Shown here: in pieces, positions 17,773 through 25,658 of the stretch
How positions within the stretch are numbered: the first letter of the stretch is position 1
How the letters are laid out: each line of letters starts with the position of its first letter
Assembly: GCF_005406205.1 (NCBI RefSeq)
Contig: NZ_NXLZ01000002.1
Location: 1 to 64,000 of the forward strand
From: Campylobacter estrildidarum
GTDB taxonomy: Bacteria > Campylobacterota > Campylobacteria > Campylobacterales > Campylobacteraceae
Direction of reading: 5' to 3'
Length of the DNA stretch: 64,000 nucleotides
Translations under genes and position numbers: made by a program
The notes under the pieces: model-generated
What the model saw: only the letters and a program-made list of their open reading frames with translations
Told to the model about the DNA's origin: nothing
Database searches by the model: none

Positions 17773-18378
17773 TTATTCACATTTTTTTCTACATTCATTT
17801 AAATAAACTTTTAATTTTTTCTCGCACATTAAAGCTTCTCTCATACAAACTCCAGCTATATTTAAATTTTTAAGCTTTTCAATATTGTCTAAACTAATCC
17901 CCCCTATAGCATAAAGTGGAATTTTGCTAAAAGAGAGTAAAGAATTTAAAAACTCAATCCCTCTAGGCTCTAAATCTTTCTTACAAGAACTCTCAAAAAT
18001 ATGTCCAGCAAAGGCGTAATTAACCTTGTAATTCATAGCTTCTAAAAGTTCTTCTTTGCTATGGATAGAGGTTCCAAGTAAATGAAAATACCGAGCCAAT
18101 CTAGGTTCCTTTCTTAAGAGATCGAGTGGTGCATGAAAATATTTATGGCCTAGTTTCAAGCATTGTGTATCAAAAAAATGCAAAATACAAGTAACTTTTT
18201 GCTTAGAACAAATTTGCAAAACCTCTTTTGCTAAATCATAATACTCAAACTCACTCAAATCTTTTTCCCTAAGCACAAAAGCATCTACACCTGATTTAGC
18301 AATTTTCTCAACTTGAGTTAAAAAATTCCCTTCAACGATTTTTCTATCGCTTATAGCAATGATCTTTTTATCCCACAT
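17773..18378 (-). CDS. TenI/ThiE-like protein (thiazole tautomerase-like)
   Basis: A TIM-barrel protein of the thiamine-phosphate synthase superfamily, about 201 residues from the ATG at 18378 (MWDKKIIAISDR). A GTG at 18390 would add four residues. It keeps the LREKDL strand and AIGGISLDN phosphate loop but lacks the pyrophosphate-binding pattern seen in the true ThiE at 56815-57447, so a TenI role is more likely than a second ThiE. TenI isomerises the thiazole product of ThiG. It is last in thiS-thiF-thiG-thiH-tenI and overlaps thiH. Confidence 0.72.
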   Translation of the reverse strand: MWDKKIIAISDRKIVEGNFLTQVEKIAKSGVDAFVLREKDLSEFEYYDLAKEVLQICSKQKVTCILHFFDTQCLKLGHKYFHAPLDLLRKEPRLARYFHLLGTSIHSKEELLEAMNYKVNYAFAGHIFESSCKKDLEPRGIEFLNSLLSFSKIPLYAIGGISLDNIEKLKNLNIAGVCMREALMCEKKLKVYLNECRKKCE

Positions 18379-19513
18379 AGATGCTATCACTCATCACAGC
18401 TTGCAAATTTGCATTTTTAAGCATAGTTAAAATTTCTTCTACGCTTCTTTCGTCTGAAATTTCAAACTGATCATCGCCTTTTTTTTCACCGCTATGTTCA
18501 CCAATCCCTACACTAACCCCTGCACTCATTTTAGTCGCTCCAAGCTTAATCACCTCATCTCTAAAACCTATTCTCTCACGGCTTGATATGGTAATTCCTG
18601 CAAAAGGTAAAAAAAGTCTATACGCACAAAGCACTTGCAAAAGACGCTTTTCGCTCACATCTTTAGGATGAATCTTAGCATTGTTAATGATAGGCCTTAA
18701 ACGCGGCACAGAAAGAGAAATTTCAGCATGAGGATATTTTTGCTGTAAAAAATACGCGTGTAAAGCCGTAGCTAAAGCATCTTTTCTAAAATCATCTATG
18801 CCCAAAAGTGCAGCAAAAGCAACCCCTCTCATACCCGCTTTTAAAGCTCTTTCTTGGGCGTTAAAACGATAAGGAAAAATGCGTTTTTCACCGCCAAGAT
18901 GAATTTTAGAATATTTTAAAGGATTATAAGTTTCTTGAAAAATAGTCACATAATCACAGCCATTTTCATGCAAGATCTTATATTCATCTTCATTCATAGG
19001 ATAAATTTCAACCCCTATAACTTTAAAATACTCTTTTGCGATAGCACAAGCTTTTGCAATGTATTCTACATTTGCAAATTCTCTTCCTTCGCCTGTTAGC
19101 ATTAAGATTTCTTGCAAACCTGTTTTTGCAATCGCTTTCATTTCTTGATGAATTTCATCTTCATTAAGCTTTGCTCTTGCGATTTTATTACCCTTTTGAA
19201 AACCGCAATATACACACTTAGAATTACAATAATTTGACAAATAAAGCGGAGTAAAAAGCGATATGGAATTTCCAAAATATTTTAATTTTATCTTTGATGA
19301 TTTAAAAGCCAATTCTTCGATAAATTCTTCAGCCGCACTTGAAAGTAAAGCTTTTAAATTTTCTATGCTTAAATGCGTAGAATTTAAAGCTTCTTCAACA
19401 TCTTTAGCGCTAAATTTAGCCTCATCATAATCTTGAATTTCAAACAAAACTTTATCTAAAATATCACTTTTTATTTCTTGCATGTGAGGCAAATATTGCA
19501 TAAAATCTTGCAT
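18368..19513 (-). CDS. thiH: ThiH, radical SAM 2-iminoacetate synthase
   Basis: A 381-residue radical SAM enzyme with the CX3CX2C iron-sulfur motif in NSKCVYCGFQ near residue 100. SAM-binding LTGEGRE and a ThiH-type C-terminal region (ISSRERIGFRDE) follow. It cleaves tyrosine to dehydroglycine (2-iminoacetate) for thiazole formation by ThiG. Using ThiH rather than ThiO fits a microaerophile. It starts two bases after thiG ends. Confidence 0.93.
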   Translation of the reverse strand: MQDFMQYLPHMQEIKSDILDKVLFEIQDYDEAKFSAKDVEEALNSTHLSIENLKALLSSAAEEFIEELAFKSSKIKLKYFGNSISLFTPLYLSNYCNSKCVYCGFQKGNKIARAKLNEDEIHQEMKAIAKTGLQEILMLTGEGREFANVEYIAKACAIAKEYFKVIGVEIYPMNEDEYKILHENGCDYVTIFQETYNPLKYSKIHLGGEKRIFPYRFNAQERALKAGMRGVAFAALLGIDDFRKDALATALHAYFLQQKYPHAEISLSVPRLRPIINNAKIHPKDVSEKRLLQVLCAYRLFLPFAGITISSRERIGFRDEVIKLGATKMSAGVSVGIGEHSGEKKGDDQFEISDERSVEEILTMLKNANLQAVMSDSIYVG

Positions 19514-19515
19514 AA

Positions 19516-20277
19516 CTAGTCCCTTAAAAATCCTGTTAAAGGAGAGCTAGCTTTTGCTTCACTCACACTTGCTAAACCAGCTAAATAACCTGCTCTTCCT
19601 GCTTCTATCGCTAAAGAAAAAGCCTTAGCCATTAAAGCGATATTTTTTGCTTCAGCTATAGCTGTATTTGCCATAACCGCACTCACTCCCATTTGCATCG
19701 CTTCACAAGCTTGAGACGGACTACCAATACCCGCATCTACGATAATAGGAAGATCGATTTCATTGAGTAAAATTTGTATAAATTCTTTAGCACACAAACC
19801 TTTATTGCTGCCTATAGGTGCGGCCAAAGGCATAATGGCCGCCGCTCCAGCATCTCTCATCGCTCTAGCCGCGTAAAGATCGGCATACATATAAGGCAAA
19901 GGCGTGAAACCATCTTTTGCTAAAAGTTCGCAAGCTTTGATCGTTTCGTAATTATCCGGTAACAAATACTTACTATCACTAATCACTTCGATCTTTATAA
20001 GCTCTCCGCACCCAAGCTCCCTTGAAAGTCTTGCTATACGTAAAGCTTCTTGGGCATTTCTTGCCCCTGAAGTGTTAGGTAAAAGAGTGATATTTTTTGG
20101 AATATAATCTAAGATATTTTCAACCTCTCCTGTATAAGCACGACGCAAGGCTAGAGTGATGATCTGTGCTCCTGCTTCTTCGATGGCTGATTTGATCAAC
20201 TCAAGTGAAAATTTACCCGATCCTAAAATAAAACGTGAGTTAAATTCATATTTTCCAATTTTTAATTTATCATCCAT
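19516..20277 (-). CDS. thiG: ThiG, thiazole synthase
   Basis: A 253-residue TIM barrel with [12 protein letters not shown] near residue 13, the LRRAYTG loop near residue 43 in the region that holds the Schiff-base lysine in other ThiG proteins (the first position of this motif needs alignment), LPNTSGA near residue 66, and [18 protein letters not shown] near residue 181. It joins DXP, ThiS-thiocarboxylate and dehydroglycine into the thiazole phosphate. It sits between thiF and thiH with only 2-3 base gaps. Confidence 0.93.
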   Translation of the reverse strand: MDDKLKIGKYEFNSRFILGSGKFSLELIKSAIEEAGAQIITLALRRAYTGEVENILDYIPKNITLLPNTSGARNAQEALRIARLSRELGCGELIKIEVISDSKYLLPDNYETIKACELLAKDGFTPLPYMYADLYAARAMRDAGAAAIMPLAAPIGSNKGLCAKEFIQILLNEIDLPIIVDAGIGSPSQACEAMQMGVSAVMANTAIAEAKNIALMAKAFSLAIEAGRAGYLAGLASVSEAKASSPLTGFLRD

Positions 20278-20280
20278 TTT

Positions 20281-21081
20281 TTACTCCTTGCTAGCCAAAA
20301 GTTCTAAAACCAAATTGGCTTGATGTCCCGCACAAATATTAACTCGTGGCGCCATCAGTCCATTTCCCACTTGTGCTGCATTGACTAAATCCCCACAAAC
20401 ATAGAAATTTTTTGCAATTTTTCTCGTTTGTATGCTATTGCTATCGCCATAACCTGCAAGTCCTGAAGCACAGATTAAAGTTATATCAGGATAAAACTTA
20501 TGAAAATTTTGTGCGATCATAGCTTTTGCCAAAGGCGTATCAAAGGCTTCACAAACTATATCTATACTTTTAAACAAATCTGCCAAATTTTGCTCATCTA
20601 TCTTTAAAGTTTCGATTTCAACCTGCGTGTAAGGATTGATTTCTTTGATTTGCTCTCTTAAAGCCTCGGTTTTAAATTTACCCAAATCACACACACGATA
20701 AGCTTGACGGTTAAGATTGCTAGGCTCTACCACATCAAAATCAATGAGTTTTAAAGCTCCTATTCCACTTCTTGCTAACATGATGGCTATGTGAGAGCCA
20801 AGGCCACCTAAGCCACACACCGCAACGCTTGAATTTTTTAACTTATCGTGAAGTTTTGGAGTGTGTCTTGCTCTCATCATCGCATCAAGAGCATCTTTTG
20901 GAGGCAAAGTATTTTTTTGTATACAAAAAAGCTCATCATTTTCATTTAAATTTAGATCCTCTTTTGTCGCAAAGCCATTGACTATCCAAACATCATTTTC
21001 ATTTTTACTCACGCTTTTAAAAAATTCCGAAGTGCTTTTAAAAGAACTTTCAAGATCTTTGCCATTGAATTTTATCTTCAT
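20281..21081 (-). CDS. thiF: ThiF (family 2), ThiS adenylyltransferase
   Basis: An E1-like enzyme of 266 residues with an N-terminal extension of about 80 residues before the nucleotide-binding motif VCGLGGLGSHIA. Further motifs are DFDVVEPSNLNRQ and CEAFDTPLAKAM. The paired CxxC zinc ligands of E. coli ThiF are absent, as in the shorter family 2 ThiF proteins of Campylobacter and clostridia. It activates the ThiS C terminus. The ATG shares a base with the thiS stop (TGATG). Confidence 0.87.
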   Translation of the reverse strand: MKIKFNGKDLESSFKSTSEFFKSVSKNENDVWIVNGFATKEDLNLNENDELFCIQKNTLPPKDALDAMMRARHTPKLHDKLKNSSVAVCGLGGLGSHIAIMLARSGIGALKLIDFDVVEPSNLNRQAYRVCDLGKFKTEALREQIKEINPYTQVEIETLKIDEQNLADLFKSIDIVCEAFDTPLAKAMIAQNFHKFYPDITLICASGLAGYGDSNSIQTRKIAKNFYVCGDLVNAAQVGNGLMAPRVNICAGHQANLVLELLASKE

Positions 21082-21272
21082 CAACCACCCCCTACAAAGC
21101 TTACAATCTCAGCTTTGTCGTTTTCTTTTAAAATCAAACTTTCAAAACGATCCTTTGGGATAATTTCTCCGTTTAATTCTAAGGCGATGAGTTCGATTTT
21201 ATAACCCTTTTCTTTTAAAAAATCCATCAATTTTAATTCTTTTAAATCAAGTTTTTCACCATTGATAATCAT
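21081..21272 (-). CDS. thiS: ThiS, sulfur carrier protein
   Basis: A 63-residue ubiquitin-like protein ending in GGG, with the essential Gly-Gly tail that is adenylated by ThiF and thiocarboxylated. MIINGEKLDL is a typical N terminus. The ATG directly abuts the hsdS stop codon (TAAATG), with AAGGA inside the hsdS tail as ribosome site. In NCTC 11168 this gene follows dapE, from memory; here the R-M island lies between. Confidence 0.92.
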   Translation of the reverse strand: MIINGEKLDLKELKLMDFLKEKGYKIELIALELNGEIIPKDRFESLILKENDKAEIVSFVGGG

Positions 21273-22715
21273 TTAATTCCTTAAATTCTCTATTTCTTGC
21301 TCTACTTTTATTTTAGCATTATCTAATAATTCTTTAGATTTTTTCCTTAAAGAAAAACTTTCTTCGATATATTTTGAAATTTTTTCTTGAATTTTAAAAT
21401 CAAGGACGGCAATTAAAATATTTTTTATATCATCTACTCTCCAATGTGATATAATAGAACCACCACAATCTCTTTCAGCTTGTAATTTTACAAAAATAGA
21501 ATTTAAAAATAATGTTAGGTATTCTGGTAAAATTTTCTTTTTATCCTTTATATGTAAATGTAAAATGGCACCACTGGTAATGATTTCCTTATCTTCTTTT
21601 ACACAATATGCAATGCCGACGCTTCCATCTTTACTAAACAAAATAGTATCTTTCTTAGGATATAAAGATTTTAAATATTGCGAACAAAAATCTTTTTCAT
21701 CTAAAAAAATATCACTTTCGCTTAATCCATTTTCGCTTAAATTTGAAACTCTAACAAATGGAGTTCCTGTATCTTTGTAAAATTCACTTCCAGGTTCTAT
21801 GGATTTTTTTATTGATACAAATTCATTTAAAATGCCATAATTTACTGACTTTATTATCTCATTATTTTCTTCATATTTTTCTTGATAATATTCGCTATCT
21901 AAACGTCCTGTTTTTAAAAAAGATTCTTTTAATGAACAAATAGAGATATTTAAGTTTTTTTGATTTTTTGCTTCAATGCTTTTTAGTGGATCAAGCGGAT
22001 CAAGGCCTAATTCCAAATACAAAGTTTCTTCAGCCTTTTTGTATAAAGCCTTGCTTTCCTCTAAAGCCTTGTGAGAATCTTTCACCATCTTTTCAATTTC
22101 TTGCTGAAAAGACATAGGAAGAATAGGAATAAGAAAATTTTTAATTGATGGATAATCTAAGGCTGGTCTCGTTACCCCTAAAATTTTTTTATCCGCCTGT
22201 AATTTCCCAAATTTAGAATTTAAAAATGTAGAAAGATAATATGGATTAATATTTTTAATTTGAATTCTGACCGAATGTTGATTGATATTTGCTCCTACTA
22301 AGTTATTCTCAACAACGGCTGATTTTCCATAAGATCCCGTTATTGTTAGCAAAACATCATTTAATTTTAAGCGACTTCTTTTTAAAGCCTTATCATCTTC
22401 TTCTGAAATATAAACAACATCTGTCAAATTAAAGTAATTTTGCATAATATTTTGAACCCTTAAAAAAGGTATTCCGCTCTCCAAATAAATTGCACCAAAC
22501 GGAGTAGCACCGCCTGATATTTCTATAATAAAGTCTTTTAAATATACAGAAGCACAAGATATCTTTTTCAATATTTTTTCGTTCTCTAAATACTCTTTTT
22601 TAAAAAATTCACTATCTATTCTAAAGCTTTCATTATCTTTTTTCACTTCACTAAGTTTTAATACACTAAGCTCTAAATGCGGATATTTTTCCTGTAAATT
22701 TTGATTTAAACTCAT
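21273..22715 (-). CDS. hsdS: R-M specificity subunit (HsdS/BcgI-B type) with two target-recognition domains
   Basis: A 480-residue type I-like S protein made of two similar halves. Each has a short conserved lead (NESFRIDSEFFKKEYLENE near residue 25 and GRLDSEYYQEKYEENNEI near residue 265), a target-recognition domain (about 60-205 and 290-450), and a helical spacer (KALEESKALYKKAEETLY near residue 212 and IEESFSLRKKSKELLDNAK near the end). It gives DNA sequence specificity to the methyltransferase-nuclease encoded upstream; two TRDs predict a bipartite asymmetric target. Its ATG overlaps the stop of the HEPN gene by four bases, so it is translated with that gene. The target sequence cannot be read from the protein. 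Confidence 0.88.
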   Translation of the reverse strand: MSLNQNLQEKYPHLELSVLKLSEVKKDNESFRIDSEFFKKEYLENEKILKKISCASVYLKDFIIEISGGATPFGAIYLESGIPFLRVQNIMQNYFNLTDVVYISEEDDKALKRSRLKLNDVLLTITGSYGKSAVVENNLVGANINQHSVRIQIKNINPYYLSTFLNSKFGKLQADKKILGVTRPALDYPSIKNFLIPILPMSFQQEIEKMVKDSHKALEESKALYKKAEETLYLELGLDPLDPLKSIEAKNQKNLNISICSLKESFLKTGRLDSEYYQEKYEENNEIIKSVNYGILNEFVSIKKSIEPGSEFYKDTGTPFVRVSNLSENGLSESDIFLDEKDFCSQYLKSLYPKKDTILFSKDGSVGIAYCVKEDKEIITSGAILHLHIKDKKKILPEYLTLFLNSIFVKLQAERDCGGSIISHWRVDDIKNILIAVLDFKIQEKISKYIEESFSLRKKSKELLDNAKIKVEQEIENLRN

Positions 22716-23476
22716 CCAACATCCTTGTAATTATATCTTAAGTCGATAGATTCTTTAATATCGCCAATCTCAATAGCATCTTCTAAATTGTATTCTAAAC
22801 GCAAAAGCAAAATTTCTAAATCTTTACGAAATTTTATCTTTGTAGGTTTATTGTGAAAGATCTCATTTCTTGCTTTTCTGATTTGACTAAGTTTAGTTAA
22901 TAAATGATCCTTTGTGCCATAACTTGGCAAATCTTGTCCTTTATATCTTTTTTCATTTTTAAAAATGGGCGCAAATTCACCCCAATGAAAACTGATAATA
23001 TCTTCTAAATCCACAAGATAAAAGCAATCAAAAACTTCCCAAGAATTTTGTGCCTCTTTACCGCCTAAGTGTTTTTTTCTCTTGTTGAAAAGTTTTAAAA
23101 TATTATTGAGTCCATTTGAGTTTGAGTTTATGGCTTTAAACCAAGAATCATCATTGCTTGTATTATATAAATTTGCAATTTTAACACACAATGTGCTACG
23201 CAATGCATTTTCAAAACAATGCAAAAGTAAAAAATTAGCTTGATGAGTTTTTCTTTTTTTGGTGTATAATTTCATAATCAAATCAAATAAATTATTTTGT
23301 TTGCATTTGGGTAAAATTTTTTCTGCCTCCTTGCAAGCACCCCATAAATAATCAAAATGCAATACACCAATTGCTTTTTTCATGCGAGCTTCAAAATCTT
23401 CATTTAATAAATTTGGGAATTTGGAAAACAAAATTTTAATTTTTTCATATTCAAAACTTTGCAAAGAAAAATCCAT
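22712..23476 (-). CDS. HEPN-domain putative RNase (Abi-like), embedded in the R-M locus
   Basis: A 254-residue soluble, helix-rich protein, taken from the ATG at 23476 with AGGAG five bases upstream (a GTG at 23482 is alternative). Near the C terminus it has ARNEIFHNKP (Arg203-Asn-x3-His208), the R-N-x3-H catalytic motif of HEPN RNases. An upstream helix HCFENALRSTL near residue 86 resembles the conserved Glu/Arg helix of Abi_2 and similar families. It has no ATPase domain, unlike PrrC or RloC. It sits between the nuclease-methyltransferase and specificity genes and is coupled to hsdS by ATGA. A structured RNA candidate lies just upstream on the other strand. An abortive-infection or guard role is inferred; no target is known. 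Confidence 0.62.
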   Translation of the reverse strand: MDFSLQSFEYEKIKILFSKFPNLLNEDFEARMKKAIGVLHFDYLWGACKEAEKILPKCKQNNLFDLIMKLYTKKRKTHQANFLLLHCFENALRSTLCVKIANLYNTSNDDSWFKAINSNSNGLNNILKLFNKRKKHLGGKEAQNSWEVFDCFYLVDLEDIISFHWGEFAPIFKNEKRYKGQDLPSYGTKDHLLTKLSQIRKARNEIFHNKPTKIKFRKDLEILLLRLEYNLEDAIEIGDIKESIDLRYNYKDVG

Positions 23477-23511
23477 TTTCACTCCTAATTACAAATTTAT
23501 TTTTTATCTGC

Positions 23512-23517
23512 TATAAT
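23512..23517 (+). promoter_or_regulatory. -10 box (TATAAT) of the divergent structured RNA
   Basis: A perfect TATAAT on the plus strand, 7-8 bases before the base of the RNA's closing stem. The same DNA reads TATTAT on the other strand in a position that could serve the HEPN gene, so the two transcripts may compete for overlapping promoters. Confidence 0.5.
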
Positions 23518-23523
23518 AACATC

Positions 23524-23593
23524 AGTTTAGAGGGCTAACCCGTCGACGGCTACGGGGTACTCTTAAATGAGAGGCTACTCTAAATTCTTTTTT
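23524..23593 (+). ncRNA. Candidate structured RNA (three-way-junction fold with three GGCUA copies)
   Basis: A GC-rich island of about 63 bases (plus U-run) in AT-rich DNA. A closing stem of nine pairs joins 23524-23532 (AGUUUAGAG) to 23578-23586 (CUCUAAAUU). Inside are hairpin 1 (ACCCGU 23538-23543 with ACGGGGU 23552-23558, one bulged G) and hairpin 2 (CUCUU 23560-23564 with GAGAG 23569-23573, loop AAAU). Both wobble pairs are G-U only when read on the plus strand. GGCUA occurs three times (23533, 23548, 23573). A -10 box precedes it and T6 (23588-23593) follows, overlapping the stop codon of the methyltransferase gene. No ORF. It could be an RNA antitoxin or guide for the HEPN protein, a small RNA, or only a terminator-like structure; I have not matched it to a known family. 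Confidence 0.55.
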
Positions 23594-25649
23594 ATCTCCA
23601 AAAACTCAAATTTTCACTCTTTGCAAATTCGATAAAAGCTTCAGCTATCCCGTCTTTTTGCAAATCTTTGTATTTTTCTAAATTGTCTTTATATTTTTGC
23701 ATTCTTTTATCAAATTCTTCTTCGCTTTCATTCTTTTGTTTTATCGGCTCATCGCCTTCTAAATGCGGATGAAATAAATCATGTTTTACAACTAAATGAT
23801 CATGAGAATCCAAAAGTGGATAATAGATTTTCTCTCCTGAGTTATCTTTGCTAGGTTCATTCATTGTAGCAAAGAAAATATTATAATCTTCAACCTTTGG
23901 GCATAATTTCTCATCCCATTTTTGCAAGATTAAAACACTTGTTTTTGTTCCAGTATGAGGCTTGAAAACATTACCATGAAGTCCAATAACGGCTAAAATT
24001 CTAGCTTTTTGTGCTATAAATTCTCTTATAAATTTATCGCTTGAATTATTAAAACGTCCTTGTGGAAGCACTATGGCCATTCTACCACCTGGCTTTAACA
24101 TATCTAAATTTCTTTCGATAAATAAAATATCTCTTCCCATTTTAGTTTGGATTTTGCCATTTTCTTTTTTGCATAACTCATATCTAGCAAGAATCCTACT
24201 TTCTTTTATATCGCCAGCAAAAGGAGGATTTGCCATTAAAATATCAAAATCAAAATCCCTATTTTGATTTTTTGTAGCTCTTAAATTTTTCAAACGATTA
24301 AAGCCTTCAAAATACACACTTAGCCAATCCTCATCTTCTTTTACCCATTCATTCCATCTTTCAAAATCGATAGAATTAAGATATAAAACATTGGTATGTC
24401 CATCACCTGCGATAAGATTGAGCATTTTAGACACACGCACGCTTTTTTCATCAAAATCTATACCAAATACTTTTTCTTTTACATAATCTTGACATTCTGG
24501 TATTTTTTCTTCAGCTGTAAATAAATGACTAGCCTCTATACCTCTTTCTTTATAAATTGAACGCCACACATAAAAACAAGTATGTATAGGAAAGCCACAA
24601 CTTCCGCTTGCCGTATCTATCATACTTTCATCTTTTTTAGGATTTAACATTTTTACGCACATATCGATTACATAACGCGGAGTAAAATACTGCCCTTTTT
24701 CTCCTTTGGAAGATTTATTAACCAGATATTCAAAAGCATCATCAATGACTTCTAGATTGGAATTAAATAATTTTACATCTTGCAACAATGATATGCATAT
24801 AACCAAATGAGATGGAGAAAGTTTGATTTTTTCATCAGTGCTAAATATTCCCTGCCACTTTTTTTTCGCTTTATCAAAAAGAATTTCAATTTTTTGTTTA
24901 AGCTCGGAATCTGATTCCCCATATTTTCTAAATTCTAAATTCTTTGTTTTATCTCTAGCCCCTTCAAGCTCATCATAAAGCTTTATAAAGATTAGCTTAA
25001 AACATTCTTCAAATACATCCACTCCTGCATTTGCAAAAACTTCTTCTTCCAGCTCTAAAACTAAACTTTTTAAGCTTCTTGTTTGCTGTTTTAAAATATC
25101 TTTTTCGATTAAATCTTTAAAAGTAAAATCTACTCTTAAAATTTCAGGCAAAGTCTGATTTGATTTGGGGATATTTGGAATCGATTCAAAATAATTTGGA
25201 TCTTTTCTGTGATAATAACTAATTTCCTTGCCATTACACCATACAGCCATGGTTGCACCCGTAGCATTACAATAACTTTTAAGCTGTTCTTTGCCATCTT
25301 TTAGTTTTGGTTTTTTTACTTCTACGATGATATAAGGGGTTGTAATTTGAATTTTATCCATTACCACAATATCAGCTCTTTTAATCTCTCTACCAAAATG
25401 CACGCCAAATTCAACCTTAATTCTATCTTTAGGATAATCGTATTCATTTAAAAGTTTGTCAATGTAAAGCTGACGTACTATTTCTTCCGGAGTTAGCTTG
25501 ATATCTTTATTTCTAATGAGACATTGGACATAATAATTTTTTCCATTTTTTATTTCTTTTGTAAAAATTGCTTTTTCTAATTTTTCAATAGCTTCTTTAG
25601 AAAATAAATCTAGTTTATAAGCAGTATCTTTTAAAATTTCTTCAATCAT
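23592..25649 (-). CDS. Nuclease-N6-adenine methyltransferase fusion (BcgI-A-like R-M subunit)
   Basis: A 685-residue protein combining two activities. Residues 1-165 form an HSDR_N-type nuclease with a PD-(D/E)xK core: Asp93 in RADIVV, then Glu110-Val-Lys112 in IIVEVKKPKLKDG, followed by EQLKSYCNATGA. From about residue 280 comes a type I-like methyltransferase with GQYFTPRYV near 320, the SAM motif DTASGSCGF at 345-353 and the catalytic NPPF in DILMANPPFAGD near 475. With a separate specificity protein and no HsdR helicase in the window, the layout matches type IIB BcgI (A = nuclease + methylase, B = specificity). It starts 9 bases after dapE, so it shares that operon. Confidence 0.82.
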   Translation of the reverse strand: MIEEILKDTAYKLDLFSKEAIEKLEKAIFTKEIKNGKNYYVQCLIRNKDIKLTPEEIVRQLYIDKLLNEYDYPKDRIKVEFGVHFGREIKRADIVVMDKIQITTPYIIVEVKKPKLKDGKEQLKSYCNATGATMAVWCNGKEISYYHRKDPNYFESIPNIPKSNQTLPEILRVDFTFKDLIEKDILKQQTRSLKSLVLELEEEVFANAGVDVFEECFKLIFIKLYDELEGARDKTKNLEFRKYGESDSELKQKIEILFDKAKKKWQGIFSTDEKIKLSPSHLVICISLLQDVKLFNSNLEVIDDAFEYLVNKSSKGEKGQYFTPRYVIDMCVKMLNPKKDESMIDTASGSCGFPIHTCFYVWRSIYKERGIEASHLFTAEEKIPECQDYVKEKVFGIDFDEKSVRVSKMLNLIAGDGHTNVLYLNSIDFERWNEWVKEDEDWLSVYFEGFNRLKNLRATKNQNRDFDFDILMANPPFAGDIKESRILARYELCKKENGKIQTKMGRDILFIERNLDMLKPGGRMAIVLPQGRFNNSSDKFIREFIAQKARILAVIGLHGNVFKPHTGTKTSVLILQKWDEKLCPKVEDYNIFFATMNEPSKDNSGEKIYYPLLDSHDHLVVKHDLFHPHLEGDEPIKQKNESEEEFDKRMQKYKDNLEKYKDLQKDGIAEAFIEFAKSENLSFWR

Positions 25650-25658
25650 TACTAACCT

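Noticed and set aside
17773-18378. Calling this gene a second ThiE.
   Set aside because: It lacks the pyrophosphate-binding and T-T-K type loop seen in the true ThiE at 56815-57447 and lies behind thiH, where TenI-like genes are common.
23524-23593. Reading the structured element as a leader on the minus strand (riboswitch-like for the HEPN gene).
   Set aside because: On that strand the two G-U pairs become A-C mismatches, there is no clear promoter in the end of the methylase gene, and no U-run; the plus strand fits better, though antisense leader action is not excluded.
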